From an uncultured beta proteobacterium (GTDB lineage Bacteria; Pseudomonadota; Gammaproteobacteria; Burkholderiales; Burkholderiaceae_C), in assembly GCA_903920405.1 (NCBI GenBank), contig CAIXMC010000351.1, positions 1 to 14,262 on the forward strand: a stretch of 14,262 nucleotides of DNA. Reading direction: 5' to 3'. Made by a program: the position numbers and the translations under genes. The notes beneath the pieces were generated by a model. That model did not search any database. It was not told the origin of the DNA and worked only from the letters and a program-made list of their open reading frames with translations. This document shows, piece after piece, positions 7,174-14,159 of this stretch; position 1 is the stretch's first letter; the number at the start of each line of letters is the position of its first letter.

Positions 7174-7271
7174 AGCGCTCTCACCCAAAGGGTGAACTCC
7201 ATCGAAGTCACAAATATCAATGTTCATAACGGTTTAGTGAAGATAATAAGCGGTCAACTGAGGAATCTAGG

Positions 7272-7742
7272 ATGATATGGCTTCACCTGGTTGTTGCACT
7301 TTTCACCTTGCTGGGGGCCAGCTCTAGCTCGGCGCTGACACCGCCAATGGATAACCGTCCCAGCTTTTTTTCAGGGGACTGGATTGGCACTGGCACCCAA
7401 GACATGTTCTGTTTCATTCGATTGCAGCAAGACGGCCATGGCACGGTTCTCGTCGGTAGTGCCAGCGGCGACTGGCTGGGGGCGCGCATTCTCTGGCGCA
7501 ATCAGCACCAGAGCATGTTACTGATGGAAGTCAGCCCATTACCTGCAGAACCAGGCCGGCGCCTGATACCGTTGTCCCGACTCACTTTGCACAGTGGCAT
7601 CAACCAGACTCTGCAACTTCAAATGGGTGAGCACCCTGTCTGCGAACTTCAACTGCACAACAAGGTGCTGCGCCGTGCCAGACAGGCCGAGATGCTGCTT
7701 GACAACCCGACCGAGATCAGGAAATCCGATGGCAGAAAATGA
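7272..7742 (+). CDS. Hypothetical exported protein
   Basis: I do not recognise this 156-residue protein. It starts with a clear Sec signal peptide (hydrophobic LHLVVALFTLLGA, then SSSSA, likely cleavage before LTPP at about residue 22). The mature part is rich in aromatic and glycine motifs (FSGDWIGTGTQDMFCFIRL, ASGDWLGARILWRN) and looks like a small beta-rich domain with two cysteines (in MFCF and PVCEL). It is likely periplasmic. The start ATG has GAGGA (7260-7264) seven bases upstream. Its last 14 bases overlap the start of an ABC-ATPase stub, so it was probably once part of an ABC transporter operon. GC content is higher than in the chemotaxis genes. Confidence 0.75.
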   Translation: MIWLHLVVALFTLLGASSSSALTPPMDNRPSFFSGDWIGTGTQDMFCFIRLQQDGHGTVLVGSASGDWLGARILWRNQHQSMLLMEVSPLPAEPGRRLIPLSRLTLHSGINQTLQLQMGEHPVCELQLHNKVLRRARQAEMLLDNPTEIRKSDGRK

Positions 7743-7791
7743 TCCCGCCCTGCACGTTCGCGGCTTGAGCTTGGGATATGGTTCAGCGTGA
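7729..7791 (+). pseudogene. N-terminal stub of an ABC-transporter ATP-binding protein
   Basis: A frame opening at ATG 7729, with AGGAA (7718-7722) upstream and overlapping the previous gene's end, reads MAENDPALHVRGLSLGYGSA and then stops. This is the usual opening of an ABC ATPase (first strand, then the aromatic LxxGYG A-loop region), but it ends about 20 residues before a Walker A would be expected. No Walker A, signature or Walker B motif appears anywhere downstream. I read it as a gene remnant after deletion or insertion. A chance 20-residue resemblance is possible, but the ribosome site and operon-style overlap make that less likely. Confidence 0.5.
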
Positions 7792-8239
7792 ACAGACATT
7801 GGCCGTCCGCTTGCTGCGGCTTTGCTGGCCATTGCCCGGCGCTCTGACCGGGGCGACTCTGGGTTTTCATCTTTACTTTAGGCAGCCGGGTCTCAATGCT
7901 GATAGCGCCGCACCACTCATTTTCGCCAGCTTCTGGGCATTTTGCGGGCTGTTGTTCGGGATGGTATGCGCCAGCATGACCGCCTGGCTAATCGCACGCG
8001 GACTGCGCTGCTGGTTATCGACCCGCCCCCTGACCACCACCAGCCTTACCCTACTCTCGCTGATCGGACTGTGCTACATGCTGCATGCGTCGCTCGAAGA
8101 TCGCCTGCCTGCGCTGTTCTGGCCAGCAGCGCAGACGTTGCCAGCGCGCCAGCCACCCGTCTCCCAGCCGTCGCCATGCACACAAACACCTCCTACCGAG
8201 CGTCAGGCTCGTCAATCCTGGGATATGGAATGCCGCTGA
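7778..8239 (+). CDS. Hypothetical membrane protein, possibly a 5'-rearranged gene
   Basis: The 153-codon frame encodes a small integral membrane protein. Three hydrophobic segments lie at about residues 14-35 (LCWPLPGALTGATLGFHLYF), 46-72 (PLIFASFWAFCGLLFGMVCASMTAWLIA) and 86-102 (TSLTLLSLIGLCYMLHA), followed by a proline- and glutamine-rich hydrophilic tail. I do not recognise the family. The nominal ATG (7778) lies inside the ABC-ATPase stub, 14 bases before its stop, with no spaced ribosome site of its own. It is either translated by coupling to the stub or has lost its true 5' end. GC is near 60 percent by eye, above the flanks. Confidence 0.5.
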   Translation: MVQREQTLAVRLLRLCWPLPGALTGATLGFHLYFRQPGLNADSAAPLIFASFWAFCGLLFGMVCASMTAWLIARGLRCWLSTRPLTTTSLTLLSLIGLCYMLHASLEDRLPALFWPAAQTLPARQPPVSQPSPCTQTPPTERQARQSWDMECR

Positions 8240-8272
8240 ACGACGAATGAAAAAACAGGTCGATGGCTAAAA

Positions 8273-8294
8273 TTAGTAACCAACTGGTTATTAA
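8273..8294 (+). promoter_or_regulatory. Palindromic candidate operator upstream of the RND operon
   Basis: The core TAACCA-AC-TGGTTA (8277-8290) is a perfect dyad, and the flanking TTA/TAA extends it to 22 bases with one mismatched flank pair. It sits 27 bases before the adaptor ATG at 8321. Size and position fit a dimeric repressor such as a TetR-family regulator, commonly used for RND pumps. No regulator gene is present in the window, so the family assignment is inference. Confidence 0.55.
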
Positions 8295-8320
8295 CTATCT
8301 TTATGTTTGGAAGTGTTGCC

Positions 8321-9532
8321 ATGAATTGTGTGTTTATTCGTTCGTTTGGGCTTGTGCTGACGATAGCGGCAGCGTTGACGTCATGCTCAAAAGCGCCCGC
8401 GCCACAGGATCCGATTCGATCCGTCAAGGTGATGACGGTAGGGATGCAGCCACTGACGGCCACACTGGAGTATGCGGCTGAGGTTCGTGCGCGGGTCGAA
8501 TCTCGCCTGGGTTTCAGGGTGGGCGGCAAATTGACGGCACGGTCGGTTGATGTGGGAATGCGTGTGAAAGCGGGGCAAGTGCTGGCGCAACTCGATGCCC
8601 AGGATTTGAATCTGGCCGCTGATGCTGCACGCGCTTTGATGTCTGCAGCACTCACACAACGTGATTTGGCGGCATCTGACCTGAAACGTTTTCAATCGTT
8701 AAAAGACCAAAACTTTATCAGCGAAGCAGAACTCCAGCGGCGCACCAGCACACTCAAAGCTGCACAGGCGCAGCTCGAAGCGGCACAAGCCCAATCGTCT
8801 TCACAGTCCCACCAGGCACGTTATGCCCAATTGGTAGCCGATGTGTCCGGGGTAGTGACAGCCGTTTTTGCAGAGCGCGATCAAGTGGTGGCAGCGGGTA
8901 CACCCATTGTTCAGGTCGCACAAGACGGCGCGCGCGATGTGGTGTTTGCCGTGCCAGAAGATAACGTGTCCAGTATTTTGGTGGGCACACCGGTCACGGT
9001 TCGCTCCTGGGCACGCAATGCATCGCACACCACACAAAAAGGGGTGGTGCGTGAAGTGGCGGCCAGTGCAGACCCTGTGACCCGTACCTTCACGGTCAAA
9101 GTGGCGCTGCCTGTTCAAAGCACCTGGCCTTTGGGCAGCACGGTCACTGTGGTGCCCATAGGCTTGCTCAATAAGGGCAACCCCGTCATCAAACTGCCCA
9201 CCAGTGCATTGCTGCGGGAAGGTCAATCCACTGCCGTGTGGGTGCTTGATCCTCAGAGCATGACCGTCAGGCTGCAACGCATTCAGGTGGCCACGGCGGA
9301 TGGCAATGAGGCTGTGGTTGAAAGCGGATTAACGCAGGGCATGCAGGTGGTCACTGCGGGTGTGCACGTTTTATCTCCGGATCAAAAGGTAACGATTTAT
9401 CAAGCAAAAGTGCCTCCAACGCTTGACAGTCAAGCACAGACAGCTATTAAAGGTGTAGCGTTGCCAGGTGCTATTGACCGTCGTCTTGCATCTGTACCAA
9501 CCCCATCGCAGGGAGGTTCACATGCACCCTGA
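8321..9532 (+). CDS. RND efflux periplasmic adaptor subunit (membrane fusion lipoprotein)
   Basis: The adaptor links an inner-membrane RND pump to an outer-membrane channel. From ATG 8321 the product is 403 residues, with a lipoprotein signal peptide ending in lipobox LTSC (Cys22). This is followed by the lipoyl-like half-motif GFRVGGKL...VGMRVKAGQVLAQLD, an alpha-hairpin rich in Ala, Gln and Leu (about 95-165), the returning lipoyl half (ADVSGVVTAVFAERDQVVAAGTP), a beta-barrel and a membrane-proximal domain. I prefer 8321 to the in-frame ATG at 8303 because GGAAG (8309-8313) is seven bases upstream and the signal peptide then has normal length. It overlaps the pump gene by 11 bases. A palindrome lies just upstream. 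Confidence 0.93.
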   Translation: MNCVFIRSFGLVLTIAAALTSCSKAPAPQDPIRSVKVMTVGMQPLTATLEYAAEVRARVESRLGFRVGGKLTARSVDVGMRVKAGQVLAQLDAQDLNLAADAARALMSAALTQRDLAASDLKRFQSLKDQNFISEAELQRRTSTLKAAQAQLEAAQAQSSSQSHQARYAQLVADVSGVVTAVFAERDQVVAAGTPIVQVAQDGARDVVFAVPEDNVSSILVGTPVTVRSWARNASHTTQKGVVREVAASADPVTRTFTVKVALPVQSTWPLGSTVTVVPIGLLNKGNPVIKLPTSALLREGQSTAVWVLDPQSMTVRLQRIQVATADGNEAVVESGLTQGMQVVTAGVHVLSPDQKVTIYQAKVPPTLDSQAQTAIKGVALPGAIDRRLASVPTPSQGGSHAP

Positions 9533-12500
9533 CCCAGGTTTTAACCTGTCGCGCTGGGCGATTGACCATGCGCCGCTCACGCGGTTTTTGATGATTGTTC
9601 TGATGGTTTTGGGGGCTGCTGCCTACTTTCAGTTGGGGCAGGATGAAGACCCGCCCTTTACGTTTCGGATCATGGTGGTGCGGGCTTATTGGCCGGGAGC
9701 GAGTGCTCAACAGATGGCCGAGCAGGTGACTGACAAACTCGAACGGACACTGCAAGAAGTCCCCTACGCTGACAAAATTCGCAGCTACTCCAAGCCCGGC
9801 GAGACTTTGATCACCTTCCAAATCAAGGACGATGCACGCGGCGCAGAGGTGGCTCAGGTTTGGTATCAGGTTCGCAAAAGAATCGGGGACATGCGTGGAA
9901 GTTTGCCAGAAGGGGTGGTAGGACCATTGTTCAATGATGATTTTGGCGATGTGTATGGTGTGATTTACGCCTTGAATGCGCCTGGTTTTAGTCAAGCCGA
10001 ACAAAAAGTCTTTGCCGATGATGTGCGTCAGCAACTTCTGCGTGTGCCTGATGTAGCCCGGGTCGAACTCTTTGGTGTTCAGGATGAAAAGCTCCACCTT
10101 GTCGTATCGCAAAAGCGACTGGCACAGTTGGGGCTGGACATGAATGCCGTTTTGGTACAGTTGGCGCAACAAAACGCCATGGCCTCTGCTGGCGCGCTGC
10201 AAACACCGCAAGACGTGTTGCAGGTTCGTGTGGACGGGCACTTTCACACCGTTGAAGAGGTAGCTGCCATGCCCATTCGCGGCAGCTCTGGCCAACAGTT
10301 ACGGCTGGGCGATGTCGCCGATATTCAACGTGGCTACGTCGATCCGCCCTCGGTCAAGGTGCGATTTCAAGGTCATGAGGTGCTGGCTTTGGGGGTGTCC
10401 ATGACCAAAGGTGGGGACATTATTGCCTTGGGCAAGTCGCTGTCCCAGGCTATGGTGTACATTGAACAGTCTTTGCCCGTCGGGGTCACCTTGGCGAAAA
10501 TTCAGGATCAACCCAAGTCGGTGGCCACATCGGTCAATGAATTTGTGAAGGTGCTGACTGAAGCGGTGTGCATTGTTCTGGCGGTAAGTTTCATCAGCTT
10601 GGGGCTGCACAAACGACCGGGGATGCACCCGTGGTTCAAACGCTGGACGCTGGACATTCACCCGGGTTTGGTGGTGGGCATCACCATTCCACTGGTGCTG
10701 GCCATGACGTTTTTGGCCATGAACTACTGGGGTATCGGTTTGCACAAAATATCGCTGGGATCGCTCATCATTGCATTAGGGCTGTTGGTGGATGATGCCA
10801 TTATTGCGGTCGAAATGATGGTGCGCAAAATGGAAGAAGGCTACGACAAAGTGCGCTCAGCCACTTTCGCTTATGAAATCACTGCCATGCCCATGCTCAC
10901 AGGCACGCTCATCACGGCTGCCGGATTTTTGCCCATCGGCATTGCAAGGTCAATGACCGGCGAATACACCTTTGCCATATTTGCAGTGACCGTGATAGCA
11001 CTGGTTTTGAGCTGGATCGTGTCGGTTTATTTTGTGCCTTATCTGGGGGTGAGGCTGCTCAAAACACCACCGCACATCGCTGCAAAAGCGCAAAGCGATA
11101 CCGTGCATGACATGTTTGACACCCCGTTTTACAACGGGTTTCGCCGCATGGTGAATGCCTGCATGCTGCACCGATGGATCACCATTGCCGTCACTTTGGG
11201 GCTGTTTGGATGTGGCATTGTGGGCATGGGGCAAGTGCAGCAGCAGTTTTTTCCAGACTCAAGCCGGCCTGAGATCATGGTCGATGTGTGGTCGGCTGAG
11301 GGCACTTCGTTTGCCAGCACTGAAGAAGTTGCCAAACGGGTGGAGGTGCGTTTAATGGAACAACCCGGTGTCACATCGGTTGCTCAATGGGTGGGTTCAG
11401 GTGTGCCACGGTTTTATTTACCACTGGAGCAGGTATTTCCCCAAACCAACGTGTCGCAATTGATTGTGCAGCCCAAAGATATGCCTGCGCGAGAGGCCTT
11501 GCTTCACAAGTTACCTACTTTGCTGGCGCAGGAATTTCCAGAAGTGCGTGCCCGCGTCAAACTCCTTTCCAATGGCCCGCCCGTACCTTACCCCGTGCAG
11601 TTTCGTGTGATTGGTTTCGACCCCTTGGCCCTGCGCGAACGTGCCGATGAGGTCAAGGCCGTGATGCGGCAAAGCGCCAACACGCGCGGTGTGAACGACA
11701 ACTGGAACGAGTCCATCAAGGTGATACGACTGGAAATTGATCAAACCAAAGCGCGGGCGCTGGGAGTGACCAGTCAATCCATCGCCCAGGGTGCCAAAAC
11801 TTTGTTGAATGGAACGACAGTGGGACAGTTTCGTGAAGGTGACAAACTCATTGACATAGTGCTGCGCCAGCCGCTCGATGAGCGCAACACCATATCGGGC
11901 ATAGCCAATGCTTATGTGCCCACGGCATCAGGCAAAGCCATTCCTTTGATGCATATTGCCAAACCTGTGTTTACTTGGGAGCCAGGAGTGTTGTGGCGTG
12001 AAGGCCGCGACTATGCCATCACCGTGCAATCTGACATTGCAGAGGGGCTACAAGGTGCCACAGTCACAGCCCAGTTGTTGCCAAAACTCAAGACGATTGA
12101 GGCCCAGTGGGCCAGGACAGGGCATGGCGCTTACCGCATTGAAGTAGCAGGGGCTGTGGCTGAAAGCGCCAAAGGGTCTTCGGCCATTGTGGCCGGTATT
12201 CCAGTCATGTTGTTCATTACCTTCACCCTGTTGGTGGTGCAACTGCACAGTTTTAGCCGTGCGCTGTTGGTGTTTTTGACCGGGCCATTGGGCATTGCAG
12301 GGGCGGCGGCGGCGCTGCTGCTTTCGAACCGTCCGTTTGGATTTGTCGCATTGCTGGGGGTGATAGCGCTCATGGGGATGATCCAGCGCAACTCGGTGAT
12401 TTTGATTGACCAGATTGAAAAAGACCGCGCCCGTGGCATCCCCGCCTGGGAGGCCATTGTGGAGTCTGCCGTACGCCGTCTTCGCCCTATTGCGCTGACC

Positions 12501-12686
12501 GCTGCGGCGGCAGTGCTGGCGATGATTCCGTTGTCGCGCTCGGTATTTTGGGGGCCGATGGCCGTGGCCATCATGGGCGGGCTGATGGTAGCAACAGTAT
12601 TGACACTGCTGGCGCTGCCTGCGATGTACGCTGCCTGGTTTGGGGTGAAGGCGCAGGAGCCAGGCATTGTTCCTTCAAAAGTGTGA
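9522..12686 (+). CDS. RND efflux transporter permease subunit
   Basis: This inner-membrane proton-driven exporter works with the upstream adaptor; substrates cannot be told from sequence. The product is 1054 residues, normal for the AcrB/HAE1 superfamily, and closer in feel to the TriC/MexK-like branch (QDEDPPFTFRIMVV near the start). TM1 is at about 18-38. The proton-relay pair D424-D425 is in TM4 (GLLVDDAIIAVE), and the TM10-region motif MIQRNSVILID has Arg956 where AcrB has its relay Lys. The loop between TM2 and TM3 (about 360-378, GLHKRPGMHPWFKRWTLDIH) is longer and more basic than usual. The start is ATG 9522 with GGGAGG (9511-9516) five bases upstream. No outer-membrane factor gene follows, so the channel must be encoded elsewhere. 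Confidence 0.95.
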   Translation: MHPDPGFNLSRWAIDHAPLTRFLMIVLMVLGAAAYFQLGQDEDPPFTFRIMVVRAYWPGASAQQMAEQVTDKLERTLQEVPYADKIRSYSKPGETLITFQIKDDARGAEVAQVWYQVRKRIGDMRGSLPEGVVGPLFNDDFGDVYGVIYALNAPGFSQAEQKVFADDVRQQLLRVPDVARVELFGVQDEKLHLVVSQKRLAQLGLDMNAVLVQLAQQNAMASAGALQTPQDVLQVRVDGHFHTVEEVAAMPIRGSSGQQLRLGDVADIQRGYVDPPSVKVRFQGHEVLALGVSMTKGGDIIALGKSLSQAMVYIEQSLPVGVTLAKIQDQPKSVATSVNEFVKVLTEAVCIVLAVSFISLGLHKRPGMHPWFKRWTLDIHPGLVVGITIPLVLAMTFLAMNYWGIGLHKISLGSLIIALGLLVDDAIIAVEMMVRKMEEGYDKVRSATFAYEITAMPMLTGTLITAAGFLPIGIARSMTGEYTFAIFAVTVIALVLSWIVSVYFVPYLGVRLLKTPPHIAAKAQSDTVHDMFDTPFYNGFRRMVNACMLHRWITIAVTLGLFGCGIVGMGQVQQQFFPDSSRPEIMVDVWSAEGTSFASTEEVAKRVEVRLMEQPGVTSVAQWVGSGVPRFYLPLEQVFPQTNVSQLIVQPKDMPAREALLHKLPTLLAQEFPEVRARVKLLSNGPPVPYPVQFRVIGFDPLALRERADEVKAVMRQSANTRGVNDNWNESIKVIRLEIDQTKARALGVTSQSIAQGAKTLLNGTTVGQFREGDKLIDIVLRQPLDERNTISGIANAYVPTASGKAIPLMHIAKPVFTWEPGVLWREGRDYAITVQSDIAEGLQGATVTAQLLPKLKTIEAQWARTGHGAYRIEVAGAVAESAKGSSAIVAGIPVMLFITFTLLVVQLHSFSRALLVFLTGPLGIAGAAAALLLSNRPFGFVALLGVIALMGMIQRNSVILIDQIEKDRARGIPAWEAIVESAVRRLRPIALTAAAAVLAMIPLSRSVFWGPMAVAIMGGLMVATVLTLLALPAMYAAWFGVKAQEPGIVPSKV

Positions 12687-12744
12687 CCCAGCCACATCAG
12701 CAATTTTCGCCTGTCATTGCATCTTTAACTCAGACGGCCAAATG

Positions 12745-12777
12745 GGGAACTTATTAAGTGATTCACAATAAGTTTCC
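12745..12777 (+). repeat. Hairpin downstream of the RND pump
   Basis: GGGAACTTATT (12745-12755) pairs with AATAAGTTTCC (12767-12777) with one G-T wobble; an inner GTG-att-CAC extends the structure. It lies 58 bases after the pump stop and could end or stabilise that transcript, but no T-run follows, so I do not call it an intrinsic terminator. Confidence 0.5.
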
Positions 12778-12842
12778 TACCTAATAATTTCAAAAAACAT
12801 AGCAAACTATGCAATACCAGAGCGGGTTATAGCCGAATTTTG

Positions 12843-12848
12843 TATAAT
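12843..12848 (+). promoter_or_regulatory. Candidate ssb promoter -10 element
   Basis: A perfect TATAAT about 185 bases before ssb. No good -35 hexamer lies 16-18 bases upstream (the region reads AGCGGG), so activity is uncertain. If used, the ssb leader would be about 180 bases and include the inverted repeat at 12956-13002. Confidence 0.35.
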
Positions 12849-12955
12849 TTTTGACGTAGAAAACTTTCCGTTAATCGCTTACTGACCACATCCTTAGCTA
12901 CAGATGTCCAGGATTCATGGCACACAAGAAAGACGGATAAACTCAAGTGACACCC

Positions 12956-13002
12956 GATGGGATGTGCGATTCACCACGTGCGCGTGATGGCCACATCCCA
13001 TC
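12956..13002 (+). promoter_or_regulatory. 11-bp perfect inverted repeat in the ssb leader
   Basis: GATGGGATGTG (12956-12966) and CACATCCCATC (12992-13002) are exact reverse complements around a 25-base loop that itself contains the palindrome CACGTG (12975-12980). The stem ends 21 bases before the ssb ribosome site AGGAGA (13024-13029). It may be an mRNA hairpin that tunes ssb translation or a protein-binding site; which one is not visible. Confidence 0.5.
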
Positions 13003-13033
13003 ATGACCCTATGCTATATAACCAGGAGACCCC

Positions 13034-13537
13034 ATGGCCTCAGTCAATAAAGTGATTCTTGTCGGCAATCTGGGACGTGACCCAGAGGTTCGGACATTTC
13101 CCAACGGTGATAGGGTGGCCAATGTCACCCTTGCGACCACCGACCGATGGAAAGACAAACAAACCAACGAAATGCGAGAGGCGACTGAGTGGCATCGCAT
13201 TGTGTTTAACTACCGTCTGGCCGAAATTGTGGAGCAGTACTTACGCAAAGGTTCCCAGATTTATGTTGAGGGCAGCTTACGCACCCGCAAGTGGACTGAC
13301 AAGGACGGTATTGAAAAATACACCACCGAGATTCGTGCTGACCAAATGCAAATGCTGGGTAGCCGTCAGGGCGCAGGCGCACCGGTGGGTGATGAAGACG
13401 GTTTTGGTTCAAGTCAAAGCAGTTCTTATTCGCGGCCTGCCCCTGCTTCTCGACCTGTCGCACCCCAGCCAACACCAGTTGTCACTGCACCGCCGGGTGG
13501 CAGTTTTGATGACATGGATGACGATATTCCGTTTTGA
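13034..13537 (+). CDS. ssb: Single-stranded DNA-binding protein SSB
   Basis: SSB coats single-stranded DNA in replication, repair and recombination and recruits partners through its tail. The 167-residue product has an OB fold over about residues 1-110 ([17 protein letters not shown]39 and W53 as expected DNA-stacking aromatics, [14 protein letters not shown]). A low-complexity Gly/Ser/Pro linker leads to the acidic tip DMDDDIPF. The sequence is of the Burkholderiales type. The start ATG has AGGAGA (13024-13029) four bases upstream. It stands alone between its own leader and a strong terminator; no uvrA is adjacent in the window. Confidence 0.98.
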   Translation: MASVNKVILVGNLGRDPEVRTFPNGDRVANVTLATTDRWKDKQTNEMREATEWHRIVFNYRLAEIVEQYLRKGSQIYVEGSLRTRKWTDKDGIEKYTTEIRADQMQMLGSRQGAGAPVGDEDGFGSSQSSSYSRPAPASRPVAPQPTPVVTAPPGGSFDDMDDDIPF

Positions 13538-13573
13538 CCAGTACGTTTTCAGAAAAAGTTGAAATAAACACAC

Positions 13574-13602
13574 AAAGGCCTGCATTTGCAGGCCTTTTTT
13601 TT
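13574..13602 (+). terminator. Strong intrinsic terminator of ssb
   Basis: An 11-base perfect stem AAAGGCCTGCA/TGCAGGCCTTT (13574-13584 with 13587-13597) is followed by a T-run (eight T at 13595-13602, partly within the stem). It lies 36 bases after the ssb stop. The A-rich left side gives little help in the reverse direction. Confidence 0.92.
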
Positions 13603-13622
13603 CTTTGTATGCGAAAAAAGTG

Positions 13623-13650
13623 TTGATCAATATCTTTTAGGGTGTATACC
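13623..13650 (+). promoter_or_regulatory. Candidate promoter for the integrase remnant
   Basis: TTGATC (13623-13628) and TATACC (13645-13650) are 16 bases apart, with TG just before the -10. TATCTTTT occurs twice around it (13631-13638 and 13651-13658), which could also be a protein-binding repeat. Confidence 0.3.
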
Positions 13651-13693
13651 TATCTTTTGTTGATAAAAATGGACGGAAAACAACATGGGATGA

Positions 13694-14159
13694 TTGACTC
13701 ACTTGGTTTTTTCTCAGGGCGAGCGGTACCCCATCCTTTTGGATCCCGAAGGGGTGCCGGATTACTGGGTCACACTTTACGTCACTGAAAAGCTCAGAAC
13801 ATCGTTAAAACAGACGACCATTGAGAACACCATTCGTCACATCATTCATTTGAAGTTGTGGGAGCAAATCAATGGTCGTAATTTGATTTTGGAATTCAGT
13901 CAGGGACGATTTTTATCAGAGTCCGATATTTTTTCGCTGCGTGACCATTGTTTGCTTAGTACCCGCGATCTGCGGCAATGGAGCCAACTCAAAAGTAAAA
14001 AAAAATGTGGCCAAGTTGTCCTCAAGTCATCCATCAAACTTGCATCATTTGGAATCGGTATCAAAATTACACGCTGCCAACAGAATGGTAGATATTGCCG
14101 AATTTCTGAATTTCACTAGACTTTATTGGAAACCTATTGTACCTTATTTAAAATATTAA
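13694..14159 (+). pseudogene. Tyrosine recombinase (phage-integrase family), frameshifted and truncated
   Basis: The first frame (from TTG 13694, the first possible start after an in-frame TGA) reads like the N-terminal core-binding domain of integrases of the type ERYPILLDPEGVPDYW, TLYVTEKLR, FSQGRFLSESDIFSLRDHC. At a run of nine A (13997-14005) the frame goes wrong: it continues only to a stop at 14119 with unrelated sequence. The +1 frame instead gives KKNVAKLSS... and RMVDIAEFLNFT, which fits this family, ending at 14159. One extra A explains it. The catalytic domain (R...HxxR...Y) is absent in both frames before the window end, so the gene is a remnant even if slippage restores the frame. 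It may mark an old integrative element next to ssb. Confidence 0.72.

Larger units (their letters stand above)
6836..7271. other. 436-bp intergenic stretch between cheB and the exported protein gene
   Basis: No long ORF is seen on either strand. It contains the weak terminator after cheB, a minor GATTC-agtt-GAATC dyad (6937-6950), a 41-codon ORF (7033-7158), the long imperfect stem at 7056-7173 and a small perfect hairpin TCACCC-aaa-GGGTGA (7181-7195). The part from about 7055 to 7175 is clearly more GC-rich than the AT-rich sequence on both sides, suggesting an inserted or independently evolving element. Confidence 0.7.
12687..13033. other. 347-bp intergenic stretch between the RND pump and ssb
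   Basis: I see no protein-coding gene. It holds a hairpin (12745-12777), a small dyad CATAG-caaa-CTATG (12798-12811), a perfect TATAAT (12843-12848), a TTGACG (12851-12856), and an 11-base perfect inverted repeat (12956-13002) close to the ssb ribosome site. The first two thirds are AT-rich. It probably contains the end of the efflux transcript and the promoter and leader of ssb. Confidence 0.7.

Noticed and set aside
9468..9521. 18-residue upstream extension of the RND pump
   Set aside because: It overlaps the adaptor coding sequence, and ATG 9522 has GGGAGG at proper spacing and a typical N-terminus.
13620..13690. Attachment site or dif site next to the integrase
   Set aside because: Only short TATCTTTT repeats and a GTATAC centre are seen; there is no second copy in the window and no match to a dif-like 28-mer.
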